Positions 47,033-58,276 of a DNA stretch of 64,000 nt are shown piece by piece; position 1 is the stretch's first letter; every line of letters starts with the position of its first letter. The stretch is taken from the NCBI GenBank assembly GCA_946811695.1, contig OX328123.1, positions 38,598,054-38,662,053 on the forward strand, given 5' to 3'. The translations under genes were made by a program, and so were the position numbers. The notes under the pieces are model-generated. The model did not search any database. It was not told the origin of the DNA and saw only the letters and a program-made list of their open reading frames with translations. The stretch comes from Gonocerus acuteangulatus. Its lineage: Eukaryota > Arthropoda > Insecta > Hemiptera > Coreidae.

Positions 47033-49309
47033 TGTCTTTGATTTTGATACTTAAAATTATGGGATTCAGTTGAAACATTTTCTGCGTGTTTGAATTTCAT
47101 CAACACTAATATGTTAAAATTTTGGTTACGTTTGGAGCTAAGGAAGGATTAGAATAAAATATTTTATTAACAGACAAGAAATGTTTTGGGAACTTCGTAT
47201 ACATTCCCTAATATCTCGAAGACGGTTAGGAATATTGGTAAACGGAGGGTTACCTTGCGAAAGCTTACTAAATGTTCTACAAAAAAGATTCTGAAACAAT
47301 TTTTGATTAGGCTATGTCAATCGGAGAAATAAGTGCTTAAACTTTGAAGTAATTGATTTCGTTTATTCGAACGGTTCTTTTTGTTTGTTTTTATTCCTTG
47401 TTATTTTTTAATTGCTTAAAGTTGGATAATGTATTTGACAATAAAACAGATTAATTAAAATAAGAAAAACAATTCATTGTTAAAAATATATCAGGCTGTA
47501 CCGTATGAAATGTCAGTTTTGGATTTGTCGATTTCCTTCAAATGTCTTGAAACTGTCGAGGCTCCTACTCCGAGTTCTTTGGCATATTCCCTAGTGTTTT
47601 TAATTGCTTATAGTAGTCAAATATATTTGTCAATAAAACAGGATACGTAGAATTAGAATCAATATTTTGTTTGTTAGAATTCGAAGATGCCGTATGAATA
47701 TCTAGATTACAGTACTGGTGTTGATTTCGTTCTTTAGAATTATTCTTGGTATTCCCTATTTTCATCTGTTACCCATAGTTTTTTATTGTTAGTAGGTTTT
47801 TCTTATTGATTATAGAATATAAATCTATTTGGCTATAAAACAGGATACGTAAAATTAGTGACAATATTTCGGAGATTTCTGAGCGAAATACTTTTAAGAT
47901 TTTCTACCACCACGAACGGCTTTTTTCCTCTATTTTTATCCACTAGATAGGCTTTATTTTGCATATTATTCTATATAAGTTTTATTCAGCAGGGGATTCT
48001 GATGAAATGTCGTGTTTTTGCTGTGGATTTTAAATACGATGTATCTAAGATTGGATAACATTAGCGAGTCTACATAGTTAAGAACCGACGACGGAGGATT
48101 ACTTCTTGTTATGATTTAGTCTACATATGTATATTAAGTCCTAAATCCAAAAAATAAACTTCACAACGGTTAGATACTATGAGCGAATATGGCGGTTCAA
48201 TGCCCGTATAAACAAGGGGGCCGCAGGAAATTTACCTGCTAAGAGTTAATCCTCAAGAGCTGTAAATATACCCCAGGTATCTGCCGACACAAATACAAAG
48301 CCTAGGCAGAGAGCACCCCAAAAACTCAGATCCAAACATAAGGTTATATACTAAATATTGATAAAGACTACTTAGTTGTAAACCGATTCATCAATTAGCA
48401 ATCAAATTCCTACTTCTCGAACGGTCGACCATATCTTCTCAATTAGCAATCAATAGTTTTCAACAAAGGTTATATACTAAATATTGATAAAAAGTATTTA
48501 ATTAGAAAAAAAATAATATTCCACAAGACTTGTTTTTGGTCCATTTGTGTCTACTCCATAGACTTAATTAGGTATATTATTCTATTGTAGTTGGGCAAGT
48601 AAACTTTGTTTTATTTTGTTAAATAAAGTTTTTTTTCTTGACTTGTTATTCGTCAAGACTTTTATTTGTCCTTGTGTATTTACTAGATAGGTTTTATTCG
48701 GCATATTGTTCTATATAGGCTATATTAGGCAGGGTATTCTACTCAATCTTGTGTACTTCTTCTTGATCCTTCTGTACATGGGCGTATATAAAAACAATTT
48801 CGGGGGGGGGGGGGCTGAGATCATTTCCAGGGTATGGAATACTAAATATTTAGAGCTTGGAATAGTTTTAGGCAACTAAAACGCTATTACACGTAAAATA
48901 AAATATGTTTTATGAACTAAGTGATCTTATTTAATTTATTTTTAAGGGTTTTACGAGAAGTTTTTATCATCAATTCAAAATTTCGGGAGGGGCTGCAGCC
49001 CCCCCCCCCCCTCATATACGCCCATGCTTCTTTATCCTCTAGAAAGGCTTTATTAGGCATATTTTGTATTGATTTATATAGCTTTGCTTTAGAATGAGAG
49101 CCAGATCCTGCAATTTCCGCTTCTGTGTAAAAGTTAGCTACTGTCGGTGTCCCTGACGCCTTAATATCACTTTTATTCGAGATGATTTTGACAATTTTCA
49201 CGAGATATATAAAAAAAATAAGTTTATTTCTTTTCTAAGCTTATCAAATGGCACTAGGGACATGAACGGAACCGCGCTAAGATGATGCAGTTCCTGCGAG
49301 TCGGACTTT
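47033..49309 (+). mobile_element. HINE-A copy 9, left end absent, with alternative internal segment
   Basis: It joins copy 8 directly, starting in the middle of a body module (TGATTTTGATACTTAAAAT). It has one module (47040-47490), then a segment with CTGTACCGTATGAAATGTC (47493) and CCCCAGGTATCTGCCGAC (48270) seen elsewhere only at 8110-8460, and ends with GGAACCGCGCTAA (49268-49280), GCAGTTCCTGC and GGACTTT. A hAT-like MITE sits inside at 48777-49026. Confidence 0.7.
48777..49026. mobile_element. hAT-like MITE with G/C-tract ends, copy 2
   Basis: The termini CATGGGCGTATAT and ATATACGCCCATG are exact inverses, with a G run inside the left end and a C run inside the right. The flanks CTTCTGTA (48769-48776) and CTTCTTTA (49027-49034) agree at seven of eight positions. 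It is 250 bp long with no coding capacity, and the interior matches 35757-36016. Confidence 0.88.
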
Positions 49310-50063
49310 CGTAAATATTTCTGTTTCTGTGACGGAACAGATCCTAGATTGTCGCCCAACACTGACTCTTAACCAACACTGTGATTTCGTGCAATTATCG
49401 CCATAGCCTTTACTTTCCAGCTTATTTCATTAAAGAACATTTTTAAAGACGTTCAATACTGAACAACCTTAACATCACAAATCTCTACAAACTTATTTGT
49501 TGACTTTCAGCGCTGTTGAAAATCATATCAGTCCTTTTACAAATACGGTTATTTATATTTCTGTATGTATCATCATACAATCTCTCTGGCATTTCTGATT
49601 GATTTGCCGGGATATCCAGCTGGGAAGCCTGGAGAAAACCAAAACCTGTTAGATATAGCAATCCTTTATTGCCGTTTCCTCCAGACCTCCGCTTCAATCT
49701 CCTCTTTCCCTCTCTTGAAATCCAAAGTCAATCAGTTCTTGTATTTTCCTCAATATACAGAATCATTTTCCTATTTAAGTCGAACAAGCACTATTAAATT
49801 CGTTTTTAACCAGCATTGCCATCATTTGTCAAAGCTGCTTGATTCGAAACGGACATGGCCGTGGAGGCCTTTTGTTGATCCTAGCGGTCGACCTACCTGG
49901 TGGGGAAACTTCAATCCTGTATGGTTTTTGTCCTGTTTCTTTCGTTACACTTGGGATCTATCCTTAGTAACACATCAGGTAGCACCTACTGAGACTGTAA
50001 AATTGCCTTTTTTCCTTTGTTTTCTTTTTCTACTAGTGTTTTACTATTTATCTCTTGAACCCT
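49310..50063. other. Unassigned DNA with a 173-codon open frame
   Basis: The forward frame 49565-50086 is the longest not explained by a repeat. Its product is rich in Phe, Leu and Ser, has no motif I recognise and ends in the arm of a hairpin. I do not call it a gene. Confidence 0.4.
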
Positions 50064-50101
50064 TACTGTTTTTAGGTGTTATCTGACACCTAAAAACAGT
50101 A
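50064..50101. repeat. Perfect 16-bp hairpin
   Basis: TACTGTTTTTAGGTGT, a 6-base loop, then ACACCTAAAAACAGTA. There is no gene beside it whose terminator it could be. Confidence 0.9.
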
Positions 50102-50364
50102 TTGCTTGTATTCATGCTCGATCGATTTACAATTTACCCTTTCAGGTACTAATCTCTTTATGCCCTCGGCCATTGTATCTTCCTTTGTATTGTTTCATTA
50201 AACTAGTTCATTTCTTTGTTACTTTTATTCTCTAACTAGTAAAATTTTATTATATTAAGTAGGATCGGTTAAATATAATTTTCCGAATAATGAGATAAAG
50301 ATATCCGTTTCGGTGATAAGAAGTCAAGGAATGGCTGGGATTGGGCTTAGAGTGCACCTAAATT

Positions 50365-51033
50365 GCTTCCTGTCCGATCCGATAGCCACCGATTATCGGA
50401 AGAAAAACAAACACAAGCATATCAATGGTGGTGCCTACATTGGTCCCGATCCGTTGACACCCGATTCCCGGCTGTATGTTTAAACGGAGTTTCTAGACCG
50501 ATATCAGACGGCCGACGCAAAGTGGAGCCAAACGACATATTGTGTTTCAAAAACGTCTACAGACTCTACATCATAATTTATTTTAATGCATTTTTTTAAT
50601 GAAGGCTAATAAAATTTAGAACAACTTTGAACAAACTTATTTCCCTTAATTATTAAATTACCTGGTAAGATGTTTATAACCATCCAATGTTTATAACCTT
50701 CTGGCTACCTTTCTTATAAATTATTTTAAAATATCAGATCGGGACGGGACCAATGAAGGCGCCTTATTGAGATGCTTTTTTTTTACTCATAGTCTTCTGG
50801 TATTGACCGTGTCACAAAATTCTTTGCCGACGTTGAATTTGTGACACGGTCAATACCAGAAGACTATAATATGCGTAATGACTCGGACCGTGGAAGCCTA
50901 CGAGTTAATGCTTTTTTTTGTTTTTCTTCCGACTGACGGTGGCTGTCGGATCGGGTTGGGACCAATGTTGGCACCTCCATTGAGATGCTTGTGTTTGTCG
51001 GTGGCTATCGGGTCGGATCAGATCGGGACCAAT
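50365..51033. repeat. Cluster of a ~75-bp repeat in both orientations
   Basis: The motif GATCGGGACCAATG...GGCACC...ATTGAGATGCTT...GGTGGCTATCGG occurs reversed at 50365-50460, forward and partial at 50733-50785, and forward at 50925-51033. The reversed copy reads GATAGCCACCGATTATCGG and ACATTGGTCCCGATCCG. The copies differ, so it is not a simple duplication. This suggests nested or fold-back insertions of one small element. Confidence 0.65.
50789..50867. repeat. 32-33-bp inverted repeat, 14-base loop
   Basis: ATAGTCTTCTGGTATTGACC and GTGTCACAAAATT are followed by the inverse AATTTGTGACAC and GGTCAATACCAGAAGACTAT. Only one extra A separates the arms from perfect pairing. Confidence 0.92.
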
Positions 51034-51060
51034 AGTCAAAACTAAATAAATAGCCTTTGC

Positions 51061-51109
51061 CCGCTCTTTTCGAAGAATCCTTTAACAAACATTTTCCGAA
51101 AAGAGCGGA
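51061..51109. repeat. Short inverted repeat
   Basis: CCGCTCTTTTCG and CGAAAAGAGCGG are separated by about 24 bases. It lies at the right edge of the repeat cluster. Confidence 0.7.
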
Positions 51110-51806
51110 AATAATATTTTTTTCGGTTTCCTTTCTGAGTTAAAACCCCCTATCCTAATGGTAGAGTTCCGGAGACGTGCCTCTAAGCCAACAGGTGTGG
51201 AAGTGTACGTGACAGGGACAAGAGACCTGAGGCTTGGAGCGGTCCATAGCAAATATTGATCTTCTGTCATACGCTGATCGGTTTATCTTTTACCCTCCCC
51301 CGCTGTATCGCCGTTTGGAATAGTCCCTCCTTCACTATGGAGAAAAGCTGATTAGCGGTAGTGCGTTATTTAAGGCTAGGGAAGTGATCCAGGGAAATCC
51401 CTTGACATTTCAACAATATATCTATTGACCCAGAGGAGAATTTTGAAAGAAAAATCTGCCTAGATAGCGCAGATGTTTTCATATCTGGCTCATATTATTG
51501 GATTAACGTTATACGTGACAAAGAATATCTGAAACATATTATATCAGAAATTAAAATTCTAAGAAAAATATATTTAATGTTGTAGCCATACAAAGTCAGT
51601 AATTTTTTTTTCTTTCAACTTATAGATATGTATTATTTTTTTTTTAATATTTAATACTGGATAGATATTGCCATTAATATTTAAATGACTATTCAAAAAT
51701 TGGTTGAGAAGTACGAATGAATAGTTAAAAAATGTCAGACAGTGAAGGTTTAAGTGGACAAAAGTTGTTCTTGAAGGATTTAAAAGAAAAGTTTAAGCTG
51801 ATATTT

Positions 51807-51809
<3 letters not shown>
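51110..51809. other. Unassigned AT-rich DNA
   Basis: No gene or transposon is recognised. Confidence 0.4.
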
Positions 51810-51878
<69 letters not shown>

Positions 51879-51879
51879 T

Positions 51880-51932
<53 letters not shown>

Positions 51933-51955
51933 TTATATATATATATATGTATATA

Positions 51956-52017
<62 letters not shown>

Positions 52018-52018
52018 T
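51810..52018. repeat. Imperfect (TA)n array, ~210 bp
   Basis: TA repeats are punctuated by regularly placed TGTA and TTTA variants. It ends beside a degraded HINE-A fragment on the minus strand and may be an extended HINE core. Confidence 0.95.
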
Positions 52019-52129
52019 TAAGGGTCTCTGAATAAAAGCTATTATTTTTTATTTAAAAATATAATTAATTAATTATAATTAATACTACAAAAAGGTGTTT
52101 TCAATATTTGTAACTTAGTTTGTATGAAT

Positions 52130-52410
52130 ATCAAACATGTAAAAACCGTTTCAAACGAATTCATCGTTTCTTAGTACCCGAACTGAAAATTACTAAGGAA
52201 TCTAGTATTATTCAATTTTCACGAAAACGGTTACAAATATCGCCCTAAAAAGCGTTCCATTCTTTTTCCTACGTTAAATAGCCCACAAAAAGTGTACCTA
52301 CAAACGTATGAACGCAAAAACGTAAGCGTTTTTGTATTTTGCGCGAATTTTGCCCTATTAACAATACTCCCCGGTGGGAGGATTCTGCTTGTTAAGGAAG
52401 TTCGAAATCA
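52130..52410 (-). mobile_element. Degraded HINE-A fragment
   Basis: On the minus strand, AAAATTCGCGCAAAATAC, ACGCTTACGTTTTTGCGTTC and AAACCGTTTTTACATG preserve the block that follows the HINE-A microsatellite. The remaining body is missing. Confidence 0.6.
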
Positions 52411-52582
52411 CACAAACTATTTTTGTATTTATATACGTGTAGTATCCAGAAATTTTATATACATGTTGTAACCAGAAAGAATGGCATACGTAGTAAATAA
52501 ACTCCCACGCTGGAGGGATACTCCTACGTGGAAAACAAGAAATTAGAAGAAAAAAACACCTGTTTTTGTACTTGTATTTATG

Positions 52583-52594
52583 AACACACACACA

Positions 52595-52644
<50 letters not shown>
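52583..52644. repeat. (AC)n(TA)n microsatellite
   Basis: A short AC run leads into about 25 TA units. Confidence 0.95.
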
Positions 52645-52649
<5 letters not shown>

Positions 52650-52887
52650 CTTACCTAATAATAATGGGCGTTAAAATTTAAATAAATAGTTTAACTGGAG
52701 TAATTGACGGGTTTAATGTAATCCAGTGTGGAAATAATTCAGGCGCCGGGCCAATATTGCTTAAAATGTATACAAGTTTATGTTTTCTTAGCTCATTGCT
52801 TTACGTTTTATTTATTTATTTATTTTTTTCAGAAGAATCATTTTTGTAAGGAATACTAGAATTAATGTATTTATCTTGATAGCCGTT

Positions 52888-53210
52888 TTTTTTTTCTTTT
52901 GAATATCTACTGATAGTTTATTTTCTTTTGAATATCTACTGATAGTTTTTTTCTTTTGAATATCTACTGATAGTTTTTTTCTTTTGAATACCTACTGATA
53001 GTTTATTTTCTTTTGAATATCTACTGATAGTTTTTTTCTTTTGAATATCTACTGATAGTTTATTTTCTTTTGAATATCTACTGATAGTTTTTTTCTTTTG
53101 AATATCTACTGATAGTTTATTTTCTTTTGAATATCTACTGATAGTTTTTTTCTTTTGAATATCTACTGATAGTTTATTTTCTTTTGAATATCTACTAATA
53201 GTTTATTCGT
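52888..53210. repeat. ~30-bp tandem array, about eleven units
   Basis: Units read TCTTTTGAATATCTACTGAT and then AG plus a T-rich linker. The linker alternates between GTTTATTTTC and GTTTTTTTC, so much of the array has a two-unit period. Units are nearly identical. The last one carries CTAATAG in place of CTGATAG. Confidence 0.95.
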
Positions 53211-53412
53211 TCCTTCCATGGAATAAGCTCGCCTCATATTGCGGAAGGCCATAATAAACGTAAAAGCTGTTTTTAAAATACGTGCTCCACTTTTTAGCCC
53301 ATAAGTCATCCTTTGGACGTTTCTGTTCTCCATGTCACTAAAAAAAATACTTTAGCACTGACACTAAAGGCAATAACTGACTCTAAATGAGCTAGCAAAT
53401 AATAAGCTGAAC

Positions 53413-53673
53413 TTAGTTTGTTGAGGAAACTGGTGGGTTGTGTAGGGTGTAATAAACTTGAAGGCCGTAAGCCTGAAAATGGTCCAGTTCCTGTCGAAGA
53501 TGGCTGTCTTGTTTACCGGCAGCTCTTATTTGCAGGCGGCCTTGTTGCTGTAATAGCTCAGGATAGAGCTCTGACCGGTTTTCCCTTTTATTGATTCTCT
53601 CTTGAATTTTAGTGTGCTTCCTCGTCTCTGTAGGGGCATCCAACCAGACGAAATTAACGATAAGGTTTCTTCT
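53413..53673 (-). other. Exon-like open stretch, unrecognised
   Basis: This minus-strand frame is less AT-rich than its surroundings and encodes a hydrophilic, Gln/Arg/Glu-rich sequence (PTETRKHTKIQERINKR, LLQQQGRLQIRAAGKQ). There is no ATG; it is bounded upstream by TAA next to a possible splice acceptor (TTTTATTACAG). It could be a decayed transposon or gene fragment. No family is recognised. Confidence 0.25.
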
Positions 53674-53953
53674 GATTTTTTACTGTAATAAAATTAATAT
53701 GGAATTCAAAAATGTTTAAAGACGGAATCATATTAACTTTAGCCTGTTCAGATAAACGCAAACGATCAATTCCGCATGCCCAAAATTGTGAGGGAAATAT
53801 TCCCGACGGTTCCACCATTTGCAAAATCCCATTTCAAGGAACAAAACGATACGTTAAATATTATAAAAACTGATTATGTCACGTTTAAGACTAGGGAAGG
53901 CTTTGAGAGGTCAGGCAAAGGAAATAGTGTCTAATATTTACCAATACTTAGCC

Positions 53954-54210
53954 CAGTGGCGGCTAAAGGAGGGGCTTGGGGACTAGGCCCCCCAGAATGA
54001 AAATTCACAATTTTTCGATTAAGTTAGAAAAATAAATTGTTTAGGCAAATTAATTGTAATAAGTTCTAATTAATGTTTGTTTTTAGATTATCAAATGCTT
54101 CCTTAATGATTTCCAGGTGCCTGGTTAAAAAAATTTAATCCTACACCCCCAGGCACGGCAGTAAGCCCCATACTACATTAGCCTCCCCAGAAATGTTTGT
54201 CTAGAGCCAA
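53954..54210. mobile_element. Probable hAT-like MITE, degraded right end
   Basis: The left end CAGTGGCGGCTAAAGGAGGG has the CAGNGGCGG form common in hAT elements. The right side holds CCTCCCCAG and GTCTAGAGCC, a worn inverse of a similar end. No 8-bp duplication can be seen. It has no coding capacity. Confidence 0.5.
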
Positions 54211-55124
54211 AGCTAAGACTAAAACGTTTTAAACCTCCTAGTGATTGGACTATAACAGAGAGAATTTTTCTGCCAATTTCTCTCACGGGAAATATAGGCC
54301 ATTCCCATTTCCCTCCAACTAATCCATCTATTTGAATAGGCTATAGCTTGTTTTTAGCCTTAGCTTCGGCTAAGTATATTAAACACTATCTCCTTCGCCT
54401 GCCCTCTAAAAGCCTTCGCTTGTCCTAAACGAGAGATAATTAAGTAGTGTGTTGTTCATTGTGATGGAAATGCAAATGGATCCCTCAGAATTTCTCGCTT
54501 GCGGGATTAAAACTATTTTATCAAACTGAACGGGCTATAGTTCAAACGCGATTGAACAGCTTCGGTTTGGGAGTTTTTTCCTCCATATAAAACTTAATTT
54601 ATTGCAAGATATTTTATAAGTTGTGTGCCGCCAGATATCATTCATGATAAATTTATTGAATGAAAAGGCAATATAAAACATCTAAAGCGTAGAGAGACAT
54701 GAAGCGAAGTAGATATAGGGACATAGTAAGGCACTGTCCCCGTGATAAGACAAGGGAGGGCCACAGTCAGCCCCCGGATGTGTCGAGTCAGGCCCCCAAC
54801 CTTTAGGGAGCTTTTTTATAGAGCTCATTCATTCGATAACGAGGACAAATTTAGCTGGGCGATATAGTACTCATAATTATCTCTCTCACACACAGCTCCA
54901 GTTCTAGCAACCCCGACTATCAACAAACCGACACACCATTCAAAACTAACTGCGGATCTTTCAATCATGCAGTTTCCTTTCATTAAAGGAGTCGCTCAGT
55001 TCAATAGGTTTATAGAACCTACATCAGGAAGGAGTGGGTGAGTGGAAAAGTACAATATATTTACTTCGTAAAATTCAATTGTTTGTTGCTGTAAGACTGG
55101 TATTGTAAGGCTGGAATTAAAATA
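54211..55124. other. Unassigned DNA
   Basis: No gene or transposon boundary is recognised. Confidence 0.4.
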
Positions 55125-55470
55125 TATGTCCATCCGTACTCTACTTTCATAAAAAATGGTTCAATCTTGATTAAATTGCTACAGAAATAGTATTTCTGAA
55201 ATAAAAGCAACAGAACCGCCAGCCAAAGCACTATTTTTTAGGCGAAATTCGCTCGAAAAAATCGTAGTGCTTACGGTATTGCGTACAAATAGATTAAGGA
55301 TATTCTAGATTATATATAATCGAGTACAGTTTTATGTAATCATATAAAACTGTTCAAAGGCATTCCGAAAAGATGGATTAAGTTTAAATTCATTCAAACT
55401 AGGAGATATCAATATTGATTACGTTTTTAGAAGAGAAAATATTACAAGCAAATATTTTATCAACAGACAT
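55125..55470 (+). mobile_element. Degraded HINE-A fragment
   Basis: TTAGGCGAAATTCGCTCG, AAAATCGTAGTGCTTACG and AATATTTTATCAACAGACAT match HINE-A in order. It is cut at its right side by a partial MITE. Confidence 0.55.
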
Positions 55471-55600
55471 CAGGGGCGAATATAGGAAATAATTTCGGGG
55501 GGGGGGGCTGGGATCACCGGGGGATTAGAGGGTATGGAAAGCTAACACCCTAGGACTTGGAATAATTAGCCAACTAAAACACTATTAAAAAATCAAAAAT
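55471..55600. mobile_element. hAT-like MITE with G-tract, partial copy 3
   Basis: CAGGGGCGAATATAGG, AAATAATTTCGGGGGGGG and GGGATC match the left half of the copies at 35757 and 48777. The right half is not found. Confidence 0.6.
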
Positions 55601-55660
55601 CTATAATGATGAGTGTAACCTCGATAGCTACATTCTTCCGGTAAGTACTAGAAGGAAATA
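55601..55660 (-). mobile_element. HINE-B end fragment
   Basis: ATGATGAGTGTAACCTCGAT and AGCTACATTCTTCCGG resemble the left-hairpin region of HINE-B near 1770-1815. Confidence 0.35.
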
Positions 55661-56147
55661 TTCTATAAAAATATTATATAAATAGACATTAGCCGTTCTA
55701 AAATCCTCGAGAGTTCTATTAAATATATCTAAAACGGCTGATAAACTGTTGTAAGGTCCATTTGGAAGCCTAAATTTCCAACATAGTAGGATCAAGTGTA
55801 AACTTCAGCAGGACCATCTCGGCCACAGGAAACGATGCTTGATGTTTTGGAATTTGGTTTCATTCCATTAAAGGCCAAATATTAAGAGATTCTTTTCTGA
55901 GCTTTCCAACCAACACTGGAGGTGGTAGCAAGAAAATGGATTAAGATGACTCTCTTCATGTTTGTCTGATTTTGCATGATCTTATGATACATATATTTAA
56001 AGTGTTATTAAAAAGTTTCAAGTTTAATTGTTTTTTTATTTTTCCCACAAAACTAACCGAGTTTAATGACGTAATCAGGAAGTGCCGACTAGAACATTTC
56101 AAGTTTCTGAAACCGTAGATCTTGAAATTAACCGTAGTTCAAATTTG

Positions 56148-56230
<83 letters not shown>

Positions 56231-56233
<3 letters not shown>

Positions 56234-57935
56234 GGGTGTCCCGTAAATGTCTAGTCATATTTTGGGAGGTGATAGAGGAACCTTAGGGGAACAAAAAATG
56301 TTAAGTGACGATTTTCCGAATTCTCACACATAAGGGAGAATAGGCCTTATGACATTTTAGTGTTTTTTCGAGACAAACGTGGTTTTTAGAAGAATAATCG
56401 TTGTAGCTCCGTCCCAGGTGGTGCTACTAGAAAGGAAGTGAAACCAATCGAAAGCTGAGTAAATGTACTATAAAACTAGTTGGGAGCAAACATAAAAATG
56501 AATGACTTAAAGTATGCCTATCTTACCAAAAGAAAGCTATTCTAAATTTCCTGATTTTTTCTTGATATTTCTTTTCAGCGTTACTCTGAATGAGCAAGAT
56601 CTGAGATCTCCGGGTTTCAGAAAAACTTCTTCATTTAACCAGCTTTCCATTCATGTATCACAATCCTCTGTTTTCGAAGCAAGTGAACGATTTAAGAACA
56701 AAAGTACATAAAAAAAATATGGATCTATGAAAAGAAAACTAATTTTTTTCCCTCAGTTTATTCAAAAAGCTCAAAAGAAATAGTTATTTTTATAAATATT
56801 TACTTAAATATTAAGTAAATATTTACTTAAAACAATAAAAAAAATTACTTCCTCAAAAAAAAAAAAATCTAAAACAGTAAATACATAAAATACACATTTA
56901 TTTTGAATTCATTATTTATAGTAACTAATACTGGGTCCAGGAGGTGGCCATTAATGAACCACAACCACACATTAACCTGAAAAATAATTATTTTTACCTA
57001 GATCACGCATTTGAACACATTTTTACAGGACGTTCTATATCTTATTTAATATTAGGAATAGGATATTTAATTACCACAACAATCACACATGGGCTCACGA
57101 GAATCCCAGGGCGGTTCACAAGCGTGGCCATCAGCATCAATTCAAGGTAAAGCATTGGTTTTTTAGTTATAAATACCTGTAAAAATGTAGTCAAATGTGT
57201 TAACTAGGTAAAAATAATTATTTTTCAGGTTAATGTGTGGTTGGGGTTCATTAATGGCCACCTCCTGGACCCAGTATTAGTTACTATAATTAATAAATTC
57301 AAAATAAATGTGTATTTTATTTATTTACTGTTTTAGAACTTTTATTTATTTTTGTGAAAGTATTTTTTTTTATTGTTTTAAGTAAATATTTACTTAATAT
57401 TTAAGAAAATATTTATAAAAAAAAAAAAACTATTTCTTTTGAGCTTTTTGAATAAACTGAGGAAAAAAAATTAGTTTTCTTTTCATAGATCCATATTTTT
57501 TTATGAACTTTTGTTCTTAAATCGTTCACTTGCTTCGAAAACAGAGGATTGTGATACATGAATGGAAAGCTGGTTAAATGAAGAAGTTTTTCTGAAACCC
57601 GGAGATCTCAGATCTTGCTCATTCAGAGTAACGCTGAAAAGAAATATCAAGAAAAAATCAGGAAATTTAGAATAGCTTTCTTTTGGTAAGATAGACATAC
57701 TTAAATTCATTCATTTTTATGTTTGCTCCCAACTAGTTTTATAGTAAATTAACTCAGCTTTCGATTGGTTTCACTTCCTTTCTAGTAGAACCACCTGGGA
57801 CGGAGTTATAACGATTATTCTTCTAAAAACCACGTTTGTCTCGAAAAAACACTAAAATGTCGTTTTCTCCCTTATGTGTGAGATTTCGGAAAATCGTCAC
57901 ATAACATTTTTTGTTCCCCTAAGGGTCCTCTATCA

Positions 57936-57937
<2 letters not shown>
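56231..57937. mobile_element. Fold-back element, 762-bp arms
   Basis: The left arm 56268-57029 and right arm 57176-57937 are inverse copies of equal length with scattered differences. The spacer is 146 bp (57030-57175). The left side has an extra 37 bases beginning ACAGGGTGTCCCG, a common form of insect transposon terminus. Each arm carries the same 65-69-codon open frame (56514-56711 and 57501-57710), which follows from symmetry and matches no known protein. It sits in a (TA)n tract, so TA target use is likely but cannot be shown. Confidence 0.85.
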
Positions 57938-57986
<49 letters not shown>

Positions 57987-58012
57987 TTTTAAATTGCATC
58001 GCTGGGTATCAC

Positions 58013-58271
58013 ATGTTTGTGTGGAACGGCTTCTTTCTCCAGCGGTGTCGCTCCTCTCTCCATCGCAATATTTCATCGGGTTCATCTCCGACTTCTTCAG
58101 GCTGCTATGTGTCGTCCTCGGTGGTTGTCAAGGGAATGAATGGTGGTTGTCATTCCCTTGACAACCACCGAGGACGACACATAGCAGCCTGAAGAAGTCG
58201 GAGATGAACCCGATGAAATATTGCGATGGAGAGAGGAGCGACACCGCTGGAGAAAGAAGCCGTTCCACACA

Positions 58272-58276
<5 letters not shown>
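58013..58276. repeat. Perfect palindrome, 127-bp arms, 10-base loop
   Basis: Arms 58013-58139 and 58150-58276 pair without mismatch. They are not AT-rich, unlike the (TA)n on both sides. The arm sequence contains CCTGAAGAAGTCGGAG and CCGATGAAATATTGCG. Perfect identity means very recent origin, gene-conversion-like correction or an assembly artefact. Confidence 0.95.

Noticed and set aside
49565..50086. 173-codon open frame
   Set aside because: No motif, biased Phe/Leu/Ser content, ends inside a hairpin; length is possible by chance in 64 kb.
51732..52031. Tyr-Ile repeat protein
   Set aside because: Translation of a (TA)n microsatellite. The same applies to similar frames at 4139, 9613, 33554, 37417, 40435, 45459, 57874, 58097 and 60403.
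56514..57710. Matching 65- and 69-codon frames as a duplicated gene
   Set aside because: They are forced by the inverted repeat and resemble no known protein.
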